Source: Symbiodinium microadriaticum (lineage: Eukaryota; Sar; Dinophyceae; Suessiales; Symbiodiniaceae). Taken from it: DNA of 64,000 nt. The notes beneath the pieces are model-generated. The model saw only the letters and a list, made by a program, of their open reading frames with translations. It was not told where the DNA came from and did not search any database. A program made the position numbers and the translations under genes. Where the stretch lies: positions 286,668 to 350,667 of the forward strand of contig LSRX01000709.1 of assembly GCA_001939145.1 (NCBI GenBank). The letters are read 5' to 3'. Shown one piece after another: positions 43,065 through 53,840 of this stretch (the stretch's first letter is position 1; each line of letters starts with the position of its first letter).

Positions 43065-43994
43065 ATATACATGCGCATATCGGATCTATGGCGGGCCCAT
43101 TTTTCCACGTACACGGCATAGTTTGCTACGTGTGGATCGCATGTGTTGCTCCGTGAACCGAAGGTATCCGAAGGTGATTCTTCATTTATATTTGTATTTT
43201 CGCGTCTTCAATGCCATGATTAATGATGTGTCTGTGAGGTATGTTTCTTGTGGGTTGGTCACATTCTTCCTTCATTTTGGGTTGGCGTGCCTCCCGATCC
43301 GCATGGCCTTGGACTTTATATTTCATCTTTCGTGGAGGTCTAGCAGGTGTAGAGATGTTTGGAAGTTTCGGAGTTTGGAAGGATTGCGACCGTCATCCCA
43401 GCATCAGGATTTGCCAGACCACCACCACAACCGTTTCGAACAACCCCCCATGTTTTGTAGTCTTAGAAGACTATCTACTGCAACGAGTCCGTAATGAATA
43501 CTACACTTAGAAGATGTGAGGATAGCATGCACATTCATCAGCTTCCAGGCTCGCTTGTTCATTACTCCTCATTGGTTTAGGACCCCAGGCTGAGTGCAGC
43601 AAATCTTTGTTACCAATATACGGGTGCAAAATCCGACTCCCATGAAATATTGTGTTCAGACTATGTGTAATGCTCCTTCAATTCTCCGTCCTAGCACATC
43701 CGGAACATCGGCACCAAGAACTCCCAATTCGTCCATTTCTGCACTGTGGTTTTAGAATATTGCTGCTAGTGTTCGAACCCACATCCGGCGCATTTAGCAT
43801 CCATGCTGGGCAGGAGGGAAAAACCTTCATTCATTTGCTAGCAGGTTTCATATCTTTAGAATACTTACTGGGTCGGGCGGTGCATGCAGGGATGACTAAG
43901 TTCTGCGTGCATGCGTTTGTTATGTATGTACGTGTAATCGGACGGGTACGCAAGCAAATAAAGAACAGCTGTATGCTTACATAACTTACATATG

Positions 43995-44025
<31 letters not shown>

Positions 44026-44426
44026 TCACATGAATACAAACCTGCCTAGATCTGCAATTGCTGCTGCCCGAGAGATAGGATTTGTTCACGTCAATTTCAG
44101 AGGCTGATGGCGGGATCTCACCATGTGGTCGAGAATGGATTGGGAACTGCGTCATATACCAAGTCTTCTCTTTATCATTAAGGCATGTTCCCGGACTAGT
44201 GTGGGGGCATGCACATTCGGATCTATGAGTTATTATCCTCTTCCGCATGAAAGTATGCAACATGTTCAGTTCTACCCAAAGGCTTCAGGCCTGGCCCTCT
44301 AAGCCTGGGTCCTCCTGGAACCCTCTCTCCAGGCACTCGACTTCCAGCCCTTGACCCCGAAGCTATGATTTAGGAAATGCCACGTTGAGCTCGTTATGTA
44401 TCGAGTCTTCTGCTCTCCTGGTGCAG
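43065..44426. other. AT-richer exon-poor region
   Basis: No domain. A (TA)n(CA)n run sits at about 43992-44030. The sequence is noticeably more AT-rich than the flanks. Confidence 0.5.
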
Positions 44427-44555
44427 GACGAGGAAATTGCGATGCTCCAGCATGCTGTCCAGCACCTCCGGGAAAAGCGGCCTGTCAAGCATGGGGAGAA
44501 TAAAGATCGCCTGTCGGCCTTCATGTTTGCCAGCATTTTTGCGGTGAACTCATGA
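44427..44555 (+). CDS. Candidate terminal exon, unrecognised
   Basis: After GTGCAG|G it reads DEEIAMLQHAVQHLREKRPV, then a Lys/Glu/Asp stretch and FMFASIFAVNS before TGA (44553-44555); 42 codons. The clean acceptor, helical charged composition and stop suggest a last exon. It could close the ABC gene or another one. Confidence 0.4.
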   Translation, partial: DEEIAMLQHAVQHLREKRPVKHGENKDRLSAFMFASIFAVNS

Positions 44556-44669
44556 GAAGAGAGGGTGTCGGAAAGATCGACTGCAAGACCCAACCTGATT
44601 TGCTCGGGACCCTGCCTCGCGCATCCGAGGTCAGCAAGCAGGCAGGACTGAGTCTGCGAGAAGCATGCT

Positions 44670-45020
44670 TTGCACTCTTCCGCGATGGCCTTCGACCTGT
44701 TCTATCGGCTTTGCTTGCGACCACTGGGGCCAAGCAGTTTAATTCAAGTGGCTCTGGCCCCTGCGGTCTCCCATGGTGTTTGGCCTGTTGGGCCTCACAC
44801 CAGCGAACCTTGTTCCTCGTTACAGACTTTCACTTGGCCTTCTGACGAAGAGAGCAAAAAAGAAGTCAAGCATAGACTTGCCCGGTTTGTGCAACTGCAG
44901 TCTAGGTATGGTTCCTTGGCCGCGGCACTCGCCTCAAAAGGCTTGCCATTGGCGCTGACGGCAGCCGGGAACCTCAGCTTCAGCTCCCGCTCAGGAAGGG
45001 CATCGCATCTCACGAAGTGA
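44670..45020 (+). CDS. Unrecognised open frame with candidate exon
   Basis: 116 codons. The part after TTACAG at about 44827 reads TFTWPSDEESKKEVKHRLAR and FVQLQSR, ending at CTGCAG. It looks like real protein. The upstream half is doubtful. Confidence 0.3.
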   Translation: MHSSAMAFDLFYRLCLRPLGPSSLIQVALAPAVSHGVWPVGPHTSEPCSSLQTFTWPSDEESKKEVKHRLARFVQLQSRYGSLAAALASKGLPLALTAAGNLSFSSRSGRASHLTK

Positions 45021-45047
45021 CACGCTTGGTGCCGAAGCCCCGCGAAG

Positions 45048-45422
45048 ATGAGACCAGGTGCTGGGTCCTCCGCCTGCTACTCCAGCTGCAAAGCCCAAGG
45101 CACGCGTCCTCAGAGGCTTAGCGGGTGCGGGCATCGAGGCTTTGGTGGTCAGAAATCGCTCATGTTTTGCGATGTAGCTGTGCTTCTCCCAGTGCCACCT
45201 GTGCAGTCACGTCATAGTAGGGCCTCGACACTTAAATCACCCTGCATGTATCAGTCTCAGGCAGTGGTGCCTGATTGTATGCCGACGCCGACAACCAAAC
45301 CGAAAAGCAATCTCCTAGATGGTGAAGACCTCGAGTTGAGATTGAGACAGTTCCAACATGTAACATGTAGGCATCCGCAAGTCAGCAAAGTCTCCAAGAT
45401 GCAGAAGCCAACAACCATGTGA
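45048..45422 (+). CDS. Unrecognised open frame, 124 codons
   Basis: The second half (PTPTTKPKSNLLDGEDLELR and on to a Lys-rich end before TGA) looks coding. The first half is Cys/Gly-rich and may be intron. It lies 250 bp upstream of the WW-domain gene on the same strand. Confidence 0.3.
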   Translation: MRPGAGSSACYSSCKAQGTRPQRLSGCGHRGFGGQKSLMFCDVAVLLPVPPVQSRHSRASTLKSPCMYQSQAVVPDCMPTPTTKPKSNLLDGEDLELRLRQFQHVTCRHPQVSKVSKMQKPTTM

Positions 45423-45671
45423 TAGCTAATCAAGCCTGGAACCTCTAGGCTGACTAAAAGGCCCTCCCTATGCAAAGCGAGCAGCCCCACAGCTGCGACG
45501 CCGACCGAAGGCCTCTGCGTCTTCTGCCAAACCCAAAGGAGGCCCTCGTAAAGAGCTGCAAAAGTTCGGGGGGGTTGTCTCAGGGCTCGCAGGATTCGTG
45601 AAGAGAATTCTTCTTGCTGCCGCTCAACTCCCAGAATTGGGGGCATGGTTTAGCATTGCTAGCATGGTTAC

Positions 45672-46310
45672 ATGAGCACGGCAGTTCAAGTTCCGCCAGG
45701 TGCGCCCGCGCCACTGGTGGCAATCCCACCGCTGCCGCCCGCATTGAGCACGGCTCCAGAAGTCTTCGAGACAGCGCCACTCCTCCCACCCCTTCCCACC
45801 AGGCCTCCGGAGCCCCCACCTCCCCCAGCACCTCCCCCGCCACCCCCTCCACCCCCAAAGTGCCCTCCACCGCCAGCACACCCAGACAACAAGCAAAAGC
45901 ATGAGGGGACGAAGGAGGATCAGGCAGCAGAGATCGCCCATCAAATACACAGCCGCGCTAGCTTGAAATCCTGTACGGTTGCTCACCGCTGCTCGCACTC
46001 AAACTCTTTTTCCATGCCATGTAAAAAAAAACAGGCCGCAGCCAATCTCTCCGATTGGTCCGAGCACAAAGATGCCAAGACGGGCCGGACGCATCTCGCT
46101 TGCATTGTGCATGTGGCATCTGAGGCTGCTAGATGAGGCCTTTGGCCTGGTTGGTTGTGCGAGCTCTCAAGTTTGCGATGCCCAAATGCCTGAACACGAC
46201 TCTCGTCGAACTCCCAAGCTCCAGGTACTTCCACAACCGAGCGACCGGCGAGTCAACCTGGTCGAACCCCGCGCTCGCCAAAGCTGCAGCGCCAAGAACG
46301 AAGGCAGGGA
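45672..46310 (+). CDS. Polyproline plus WW-domain protein
   Basis: WW domains bind short proline-rich peptides and act as docking modules. The frame 45672-46087 starts at an ATG and encodes a very proline-rich segment (PTRPPEPPPPPAPPPP and more), a Lys/Glu/Gln-rich linker and the first half of a WW domain (SDWSEHKDAKTG). The second half (YFHNRATGESTWSNP) begins at 46225 after CCAG|G. Joining 46087 to 46225 completes an Arg codon and gives W-x21-W with Pro three residues after the second W, the standard WW layout. The intron (46088-46224, 137 nt) begins with GA. The first part may contain a further intron between the proline tract and the WW half. The real start codon is uncertain. The protein could fold back on its own polyproline tract (inference). 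Confidence 0.78.
46225..46310 (+). CDS. WW-domain second-half exon
   Basis: RYFHNRATGESTWSNPALAK after splicing, continuing with an Ala/Lys-rich tail. The right edge is approximate. Possible later exons (about 46590-46660, AAQEPEAGLIPGTKDP; about 46885-46960, DTLGDFDSEAPKPWPA) are compatible but unproven. Confidence 0.78.
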
Positions 46311-46319
46311 TGTCTTCCG

Positions 46320-49300
46320 CTCTGAGGGACGGTCATGTGCGTGCAGCTGTCCATGCTGAAGTTGTTCAGAGTTGCCGGGCGAAAAGCGCATTCAGCCCGA
46401 TGAACTCCTGCAGACCCGACACCCGAGCCCTTCCAAGAGCTCCGTCTCAGATTCCATTGGATAGACAGTTGGCATGTGTAGTAGATCCAGTAGGATGGGT
46501 TTGGACCTGGTCTTCTGATTGGTGGATACATCCTGGTACTCATTGTGGCCCTGCAGCGAAAGCAATCCAATGCGACCCAGCCTCGAACCTCAAATCGGCA
46601 GCGCAGGAGCCCGAAGCTGGCCTCATCCCGGGCACCAAGGATCCGGTTCAGGAGGCTAGGATGGGAAGAATCCTTGGACTCCAGCTTGTGAAAGACCGCT
46701 ACGCCCACAGTGTGCGACTGGCGAAGGTAGTAACCTCACTCGCAGCTTACAGAGCCAGCTCACTGAATTTGCAGGAGCCAAAGATTGCGGCGAGCTTATT
46801 GAGTCCAACATGTCTGAGCAGTCTTTTGAGTCTGTGAGCTGGGCTGATACCGAGAGAACGGGAACCTGGGCAAACACGGAATGGTCGGGACACCCTTGGA
46901 GACTTCGACTCCGAGGCTCCAAAGCCGTGGCCTGCCGCCAAAGCTGCTGCCGCAAGGCTGCAAGGGAGCTGCCGCATGGGGCACGAACACCCTTGTGTGG
47001 GGGGGGGGAGGGTGTTCTCTCCTCGGTCCTTGCTGTGCCCTTTCGTGACATTGGCTGAAAGCTTTCGATGTGCATCACCCTTTGTGGTTGTGGCCGGATA
47101 AGCCGAAGCTTGGGGCTGGACAGGTTGACAAGTTTGATTGACTTCTTCCCAACGAGTTTCGAAAATCTCATCATGTGTTGCCATTTAGGGGCTCGGCCTT
47201 GGGCCTCGGGCACGGTTGGCAGATGTAGTTGGTCCGGTCCCTTCCTGCAAGTTTGCAGTGCTAGGGCATCTTAGGAGCCGAGAGCTGCTACATCCGCACC
47301 AAAGCATGTGCAGACGAGCAGCGACCAGCCCGAGCTGTCCGCCTTGACACATGGCTGCACATGCCACGTGAGCTTGATGTATATGTGCGCCAACTGACGC
47401 AGTGTGTACGGATTACCGAAACCGTGTTTTGTCGTCACTTCTGCAGAATCGTCTTCGAAGACGCTGCTGGCTTGGGCTTTGCAGATGTCGCCCGCGAGCT
47501 TCTGTTGATCAGCGGCTGCGCCATTCTTCTGGATAGGCCTTGCCCTCTGGACATGGTCACCCTGCGACTGCTCCTCGGTTGCTCCGTGCCTTGGATGCTT
47601 TTGCAATTGAAAGGGACGCAACGGAGCAAGGACAGAAATGCTGGTGTGTGGTGAGCCGGAAGCCGGAATCTGCGGCACACCAAGGTGCCTGGCCCTGGAC
47701 AGAGGGACCAGGAGGGCCTCGAGGCTTCTTTACAGCTGTGGCTGCATCATTTGCAGGGCCACCGGCACCACCTCTTGGTGGTGCGCCGATCGGGGGCCGT
47801 AGCCCTCCTTCTGCAGTTTCCAGGTTGCATCTTTCTTTCACGATGAAAGGTCGTTTGCTTAGCTTCAACGGCCCCCAATTCAGCCAGATTAGGACATGTG
47901 ATTTTGTCATTTTAAGGAAGTAGAGAGAAGCACCCAAGTTTGTATACCATCTTTTTTTCTCGCTTGCTTCCACAAGGTTGTGCTTCGGGCCCTACCTCCG
48001 GCGCCAATTTCGAAAAGCTGCTTCACACGGTCCCTTGACCTCCACTTGGCCCTTCCTCCACCTGGAGGAGGACCTGAGGCCATGGCCCCCACCCATGTTG
48101 CCATGCTTCTGGGCACTTCAGACGTCCGTTTGCTTTTTTGGTAGACTTGTTAAAGACATAAGTATTGAAACCAAGTTCTCTCCGCGCCGGTCCAGGTTTG
48201 CAGTCTCTTCTTTCCGGCTCCCCTCCGGTGCACTTGAGCGGGAAGGGTCCAGAACTGGAGCAGGCAGAGCGGGCTCATTGCAGAATTTGTACATGTAGCT
48301 ACACTAGCTTCGCATCGCAGTTCCGAAACTCGCGGCTCCTTTGGATTCTGTTTACAGCATTCTTAGTATTCTTGGATGGAAGGCGGGCAAGCCAATTTCA
48401 GCTCCCGTCGTTGCGACAGCGTGCCCCAAACTCAGCCATCCCGCCAGCTCGGAAACTCTGTAGTACAGACTTCATGTCGGATTGACCCGCACGTAAAAAA
48501 ACCTAGCCGTTGCCAAGCCAAAGCCAGGTGATTGCTTCCCCCAGCATGGCTGAACCAGGAGCTCTTAACACCCACAGTGGCTGCTGACAGAATCCCAAAC
48601 CCGACGACATCTGACGGTTGTGTGATCAAGGCCACTCACGTGCCCACGCTTCTGCCGTGGTCGGTCGCCTTGCCGGTGAGCTGCTCCAGAGCCAGGAGGA
48701 GCGAAAGCTGGGTCCTGCAAGAACTCGACCCCTTGCCTGCAAGCTCCATGGAGGTCGTCCTGGTGATGCGCGGGTCTGCGGACGAGCTTGCGACTGAGAA
48801 CTTCCATGGGACGCCGCAAGACCCACGATGCATGCTGTCTTCCAGCATTGCTGACCCACTTCTGAGGCACTCGTGAACTCTTGGATTGGGCTGAGGACTG
48901 ATTTCCAGTCGGTGCGAGAGACACTGTCGGTGCCTCCTCTCGGCCTGGGACCCGGAACGGAGCATCGTCGGGGTGCGGTATTCTTGGGCTGCGAGCTGCA
49001 ATGCCTTAAGCATGGCCGAGATGAACCCGGCAAATGCGCAAGAAGAAAGAAGAGTTTCTGCAGAAGCCTAGCAGTGAGTGTAATTGGAGGGAAAGCAGCT
49101 CACACCCTGACAGAAAGAAGATCGGTAGGGGGCTCTTGACCAGACCGAAATATCTCCGTGCTGCAGACGTCACCCGTGTTCAAGAACCCTCACTCAGACC
49201 CGGCAGGCAACTGGAAAAGGCACGCCTGTCAAACTTGCTTTCCGACACTCCCGGACCTTTGCAGCCAAAGGCTTTGTGGAACTTCTGTGCACCACCGACC

Positions 49301-49430
49301 CGGCCGTGATAGGCTGGATTCCACAGCTGGGTCGAGCTGTGCGGGGATTTCTTAGCGTGAAGGTTCGGTTGTTCGAGGCTTAAGAAAGGCGATCGCACTA
49401 GTCCTGATGCTGCAGAACTGCACATGCAGT
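46320..49430. other. Unassigned region with scattered candidate frames
   Basis: Candidates include 47361-47654 plus (FEDAAGLGFADVARELLLIS) and 48532-48876 plus (SWVLQELDPLPASSMEVVLV and RGSADELATENFHG). No domain is recognised, and several minus-strand frames overlap them. Confidence 0.35.
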
Positions 49431-49439
49431 ACAACTATA

Positions 49440-51240
49440 GTGGAGCGAAAACAGGAGGAGGAGGAGGAGGAGGAGGAAAATGGCCCACGGGCAGCACCTC
49501 GGCCGCCAGCCCCCTTCCCCCCAAGCATCTCCGAGCAGCTCCTATCTCGTCATCGCTGCTCTCCGTGAAGGGTTCGAGAGGGCGAATAACTAAACGAGCC
49601 GAGTTGCACAAATCCGAACCCCGAAAGCCCGAGTCAGGAAGATGCATGACGAGTGAGACCGGCACGAGGGGCTGCTTAAAGGTGGAGAAGAGAGGAACCA
49701 GCTCGATGGGACACCTAGCTGTATCCCCCGTCACCTACTGCTACGCAGTGCTAGGCAGTGAAAATATAATAAAGTAAAGACGGGCAGCGTTTACAGTAGC
49801 AGATGTCAGCGGCGCTGATGTGCCGGTATATGGTAACCACGTGTAACCACCCCGGGATGCACCGCATGAGGTTCGCACTTTACTGCACGTGAGGGCAGCA
49901 ACTACATCGGCACGGACCGTACCAGTGTTACCGTGGTTGGGACGACATGGCTGTACCTGTCTCACGAGCTCGCTTCTAGCCACACCCACAGCACCGCCAA
50001 AAAAAAGCACCCAGGACTGTCCCGGACCTAGCGATTGGGCCCGCAAAAGTGGCTTGGGCCAGATCAAGCCTTTTAGCGGCAGCATGACGAGGCTACAGGC
50101 TGGTGAAAGTTAGAATGGGGGGAGCGAGTAAGAGAGGAAGCGGGAGGGCAGCAACGAGGACGACAAGCCGACAGTCAGAAAGATGACATAAGCAATGAGT
50201 GACGGGGCAAACAGTGTGCAAGACGCTAGAACCTTTCCGCTATGACTGGGGGCGAACTAGCTCGACGGCACTCTACGGACCAATATGCGTCCCTCCGCGC
50301 TGACAGCGCGTCTGGCTCTAGTCAGAGCAATAGGAGGCCAATCTTGAGCCTCTATGGGAGCCCATGCTCTCAATGCTTGGAGAAGGGAAAAGATTGTGCA
50401 GGAGCCACCGTCGCACTTTGCGAGTTGGGAGTTTACGATGTCGCATTTGCGCCCCCGGGTTGCAGTGCGCAGCTGAATGGAAAGTGTGGTCATGGTATTC
50501 TGCGTCCGGCGGACGCTGCTCGAGCGAGCGGGGCCACGATCTCCGCGAGGATGCGAATTGTGAGGCGGTAGCAAACGTGGCCGTGCCGGAGGTGAACCGG
50601 ACCCAGCTCGAGCACGACGCCACCATGCATGCCGTGATCGGCACTAACTGCACCACTGGCTTCGGTGGCGAGTCCGGGAGCTCCCGGGCGAGAGCGGTCG
50701 GGATCGGCATGCACTGGGAGTGAGCAGAAGGACGCGCAGTGTGGGCCGTGTGGGCGCTGGCCAAAGCCGCACGTGGGGTTTGCAACTACAAGCTCCAGAA
50801 CAATGCACATGGCACAACGATGTAGATGCACAAGACCGTTCAACAGGAACGGGGTGAGGAGGAGGAGTCGGGGCACGAGCGAGCAGGGAAACAGGGCAAG
50901 GCGAGGACGTTCGGAGGCCGGCTGAGCGAGCAAGCGAGGGGAGGAAGAGGGGCAAAGAACGGCAATGAGGTTTGGCACTGTACGGGCGAGAGGTGGCGAA
51001 AGATGCCTTGGTGCCTCCTCCGGTATCCCGCCCACCTCGGCAAGACCCCGTATGACCATGCACAAACCGTCAGAACCGGGGGAGTGGAGTGATCAGATAC
51101 GGCGAGCCATGGTGGTACTGACATGCTGCGGCGAAATGACAGGTGCGAAGTATGTACACGCCGAATTTTGTCGTGCATCTATCGGTCTATCATCCTATAT
51201 CATCCTATCATTATCTCTTAATCTAATCTAGCATACGCCA
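49440..51240. other. Compositionally distinct block, gene content unclear
   Basis: It starts with (GGA)n at about 49451-49476 and is rich in GAGCGAG and GGCAAG purine words. Long frames exist on both strands (50242-50571 plus, 50490-51065 minus, 191 codons) but look like mirror artefacts of G/C skew. It ends at the tetranucleotide tract that follows. It could be a mobile element. Confidence 0.35.
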
Positions 51241-51269
51241 CGCTAGTGTAATCTATAAACTAAATCAGA

Positions 51270-51520
51270 CTTAGTCTTATCCTACCTACCTACTTGCTTA
51301 CCTACTTGCCTACCTACTACCTCCGTGGCTGGATGGCCGGCTGGCTAGCTAGCTAGCTGTTTATCTATCTACCTGCCTGCCCACCCTACCTACCAACGAC
51401 CTATAATCTATCCATCTATCTATCCACCTGCCTATTTATTTATCCATCTAATTAGTCGTTTGTCTATCTGTCTATCGGTCTGTCTATCTATCTGTCTATC
51501 TATCTATCTATCTATCTATC
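51270..51520. repeat. CTAC/CTAT/CTGC tetranucleotide tract
   Basis: Imperfect CTAC and CTTG repeats pass into CTAT/CTGT repeats. Confidence 0.9.
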
Positions 51521-51596
51521 TGCCATGTATACAAACCCAGGCAGATCTGTGTCTTCATGTTTGTATCGGCATGTGTATCCCTGCATGTGCGTGCGT

Positions 51597-51622
51597 GCGT
51601 GTGTGTGTGTGTGTGTGTGTGT
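51597..51622. repeat. (GT)n tract
   Basis: A GT run immediately upstream of a candidate exon acceptor at 51640. Confidence 0.9.
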
Positions 51623-51640
51623 CAACTCTTGTGACGACAG

Positions 51641-51727
51641 GCAATCTCATGCAGTTGTCGTGTACCCTGCGGAGGGGCGCAGAGGACACTTACAGAGCTT
51701 TGCCCAACGAAGCTCTCTGTGAGATCT
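51641..51727 (+). CDS. Candidate exon, unrecognised
   Basis: After ACGACAG|G it reads NLMQLSCTLRRGAEDTYRAL and PNEALCEIS. Composition and acceptor support coding. It may join 51904 onward. Confidence 0.35.
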
Positions 51728-51903
51728 CAAGATATTCAATGTGGTCAGCTGGACATACCTGCAATTTAGAACCACTGCCAACATTAACACACCTCTTTTC
51801 CGAGGTCGGCGTGCCTCTGGTAAGTTTGACAGCAAAAGTAGTCGGGAGGGAGCATTCCGCGACCATGTAGCTAGTGTAAAAACGAACTCTGATGCACTTT
51901 CAG

Positions 51904-52100
51904 GTCCGAACGAAGATCCTGCATCTGACAGCAGCCACTACGGACAGCTTCCTGCTCAGGCGATGTGATGGTCCCAACATCCTCACGGCCGTCGGCATGG
52001 CAGCCGGACAGGGCTGGCAACTTGGGCTTTCCGCCTTCGGTGCAAACGAAGAGCGGCAGCGCCTCAAGGTTGTCACACGGGTTGAGGATTGTGGCACGCA
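51904..52100 (+). CDS. Candidate exon, unrecognised
   Basis: After TTTCAG|G it reads VRTKILHLTAATTDSFLLRR and then a Gly/Ala-rich part with GWQLGLSAFGANEERQRL. A long, balanced, stop-free frame. The right edge is approximate and the function unknown. Confidence 0.45.
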
Positions 52101-52691
52101 CCTGTGCTCCACTTTGTGCCCATCCGTCCATCAACACGACCTCCCAAAACCGTCAATCACGGAATCGTTTTCACCGAGGTCATGCCCATGTCCGTCCTTC
52201 GAGCAGGCATGCTGCGATCATTCATTGAAGGTCCAAGAATCTAAGTGTGTTGAGGGGACGGAATCGAGTGTTAGAAGAGACATTCTGTCCGATCTCATAT
52301 CCCCGGCTGCAACCGCGAAGCACGGTGCACACCCCCAAAACCACAGGCAACCGTAGACCAGTGGAGTGCCTTGTTCGGCACCATGAACAGCCGAGAGGTA
52401 TGGAATACCCTCAGTCCCGAATAGTCCCGAACCCACATCCTGACCAGGCTTGGGGTATTCCGAGACGGTCACTGCTTCCTGGCTGTCGACAGCCCAGTGA
52501 TCTGCTGAGTCAGCACTGCGCCATTATGAGGGTGGGGGTCGTGCCTATCTCGCAAGGCCAAAGACTTTTAAAGCAGGGCTTTGGATGAGGGATAGTGTGC
52601 GGGCATGACGTTGCCTGAATTCAGGCAGCGACATGCACGATGAGTTGGAAAGGGTTCAACTCAATGCGCATTATCGTCATGGGCCCGATGC

Positions 52692-53153
52692 GTGCAACTC
52701 CTGGCACGGATTGAGTTGGACAGGCTTGCAGTTCTTCCCAACCTGAGTGGTCACAGCCAAGGTGTGACAAAACTCCTGACAGCGCGGCAAGAGGCAAGAA
52801 ATCGTGAGGTTGACGCATGGATACATGACAGTGTACATGAGGTGATAGCAAAAACTGAAGAGACCCTTGCAGCCATGTTTTGTGGGTGGGCACTTTTCAC
52901 TCAGAAGACTACACGCAGGCTTGGCCAGGGTGGCATTGTTCTCGCGAGCTGTTGGCTCAGAAAAACAACCCAAAGACTCCGGGCAGGGGGTCCGGAAGCA
53001 TGTTCTGACATGCCTTGCAGTATCACAGGCTGGCAACTCTACAGCCATCCGCGGAAAGCCAAAGCCCAGCCTTTGTCTTCAGCTCTTTCCCGGGGAGCAG
53101 AACAGTATGTTCGCACACAAGTCCGATGCATGCAGGGACAGTTGAAGAACTAA
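52692..53153 (+). CDS. Unrecognised open frame, 153 codons
   Basis: The frame contains a convincing helical part (LLTARQEARNREVDAWIHDS, VHEVIAKTEETLAAMFCGWA) and ends with TAA. The latter half (after about 52970, near TTGCAG) may be intron or a second exon. It lies upstream of the CDPK-like gene on the same strand. The family is not recognised. Confidence 0.4.
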   Translation: MQLLARIELDRLAVLPNLSGHSQGVTKLLTARQEARNREVDAWIHDSVHEVIAKTEETLAAMFCGWALFTQKTTRRLGQGGIVLASCWLRKTTQRLRAGGPEACSDMPCSITGWQLYSHPRKAKAQPLSSALSRGAEQYVRTQVRCMQGQLKN

Positions 53154-53761
53154 ACTAAACCCCGATGCCTCCACGATCTGGTCTGAGTTGGTTGATGAGA
53201 GCTGAAACCGTCGAAACCTCAACTGCAAGCAACTGAAGCCCTATGCCGCTCGAAGCAGGGCCCTACCTAAAACTCCGGTGATACTTGCGTTGGATTTGAG
53301 GTTTGCGGGGGCTACGAAGTGAAGGCTTTCGCCCCAGTGCCAGGCTTTGGGAGATGAGGAATTAATGGGTTTGGAGGTTCACAGCCTTTGGAGAGTTTGA
53401 AGCCTTTCCGCTGAGAGATGTGAGGGTTCAGGTGCCTCCGAAACCCTTAAGGCTTTGCATTGTCATGAATCCCGTCGACATGCGTTGCAGTTTGCAACGA
53501 TCGGTGATGATCGAGCGTTTGGCACTATGAGCAGGTAAACACTTGCATCGTCGAGAAGGAGAGCTGCACCCTGTCCTAACCGGCCTCTCGCACGTTTGCA
53601 CACCACTCTCACAGCCCAGCTCTAGCCTACGAGAGTTGAAGAGCCAAAGAGCTTCAAGGAAGCATCGAGGTTGCAATTTGCCCTTGCTTATCGAAGCCAA
53701 ACCCGCACCCCAACCCCCCTCCCCCCCCCCAAGAAGCCCCAAGACCCTACTGGTAGCTGCC

Positions 53762-53840
53762 ATGGGCTGCGGCGCCAGCGCCCAAGCCAAGTATGCCCAA
53801 GCTCCGAAAGAGAAGGCCTTGGCTGCTTGCGCTGAAAAGG
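53762..53840 (+). CDS. Candidate first exon with acylation motif (CDPK-like gene)
   Basis: MGCGASAQAKYAQAPKEKAL then AACAEKG. Gly2 with Cys3 is the classic dual N-myristoylation and palmitoylation start used by CDPKs for membrane anchoring. The end is approximate (a GA near 53842). Confidence 0.6.

Noticed and set aside
42775-43114. Tyr/Val/Cys/Met or Ile/His/Thr-rich frames on both strands
   Set aside because: They are translations of the TGTA microsatellite.
45686-45892. Minus-strand Gly-rich protein
   Set aside because: It is the complement of the polyproline-coding tract, and the plus-strand frame leads into a real WW domain.
47557-47973. 138-codon minus-strand frame
   Set aside because: No domain, and the region is open in several frames on both strands because of GC-rich codons.
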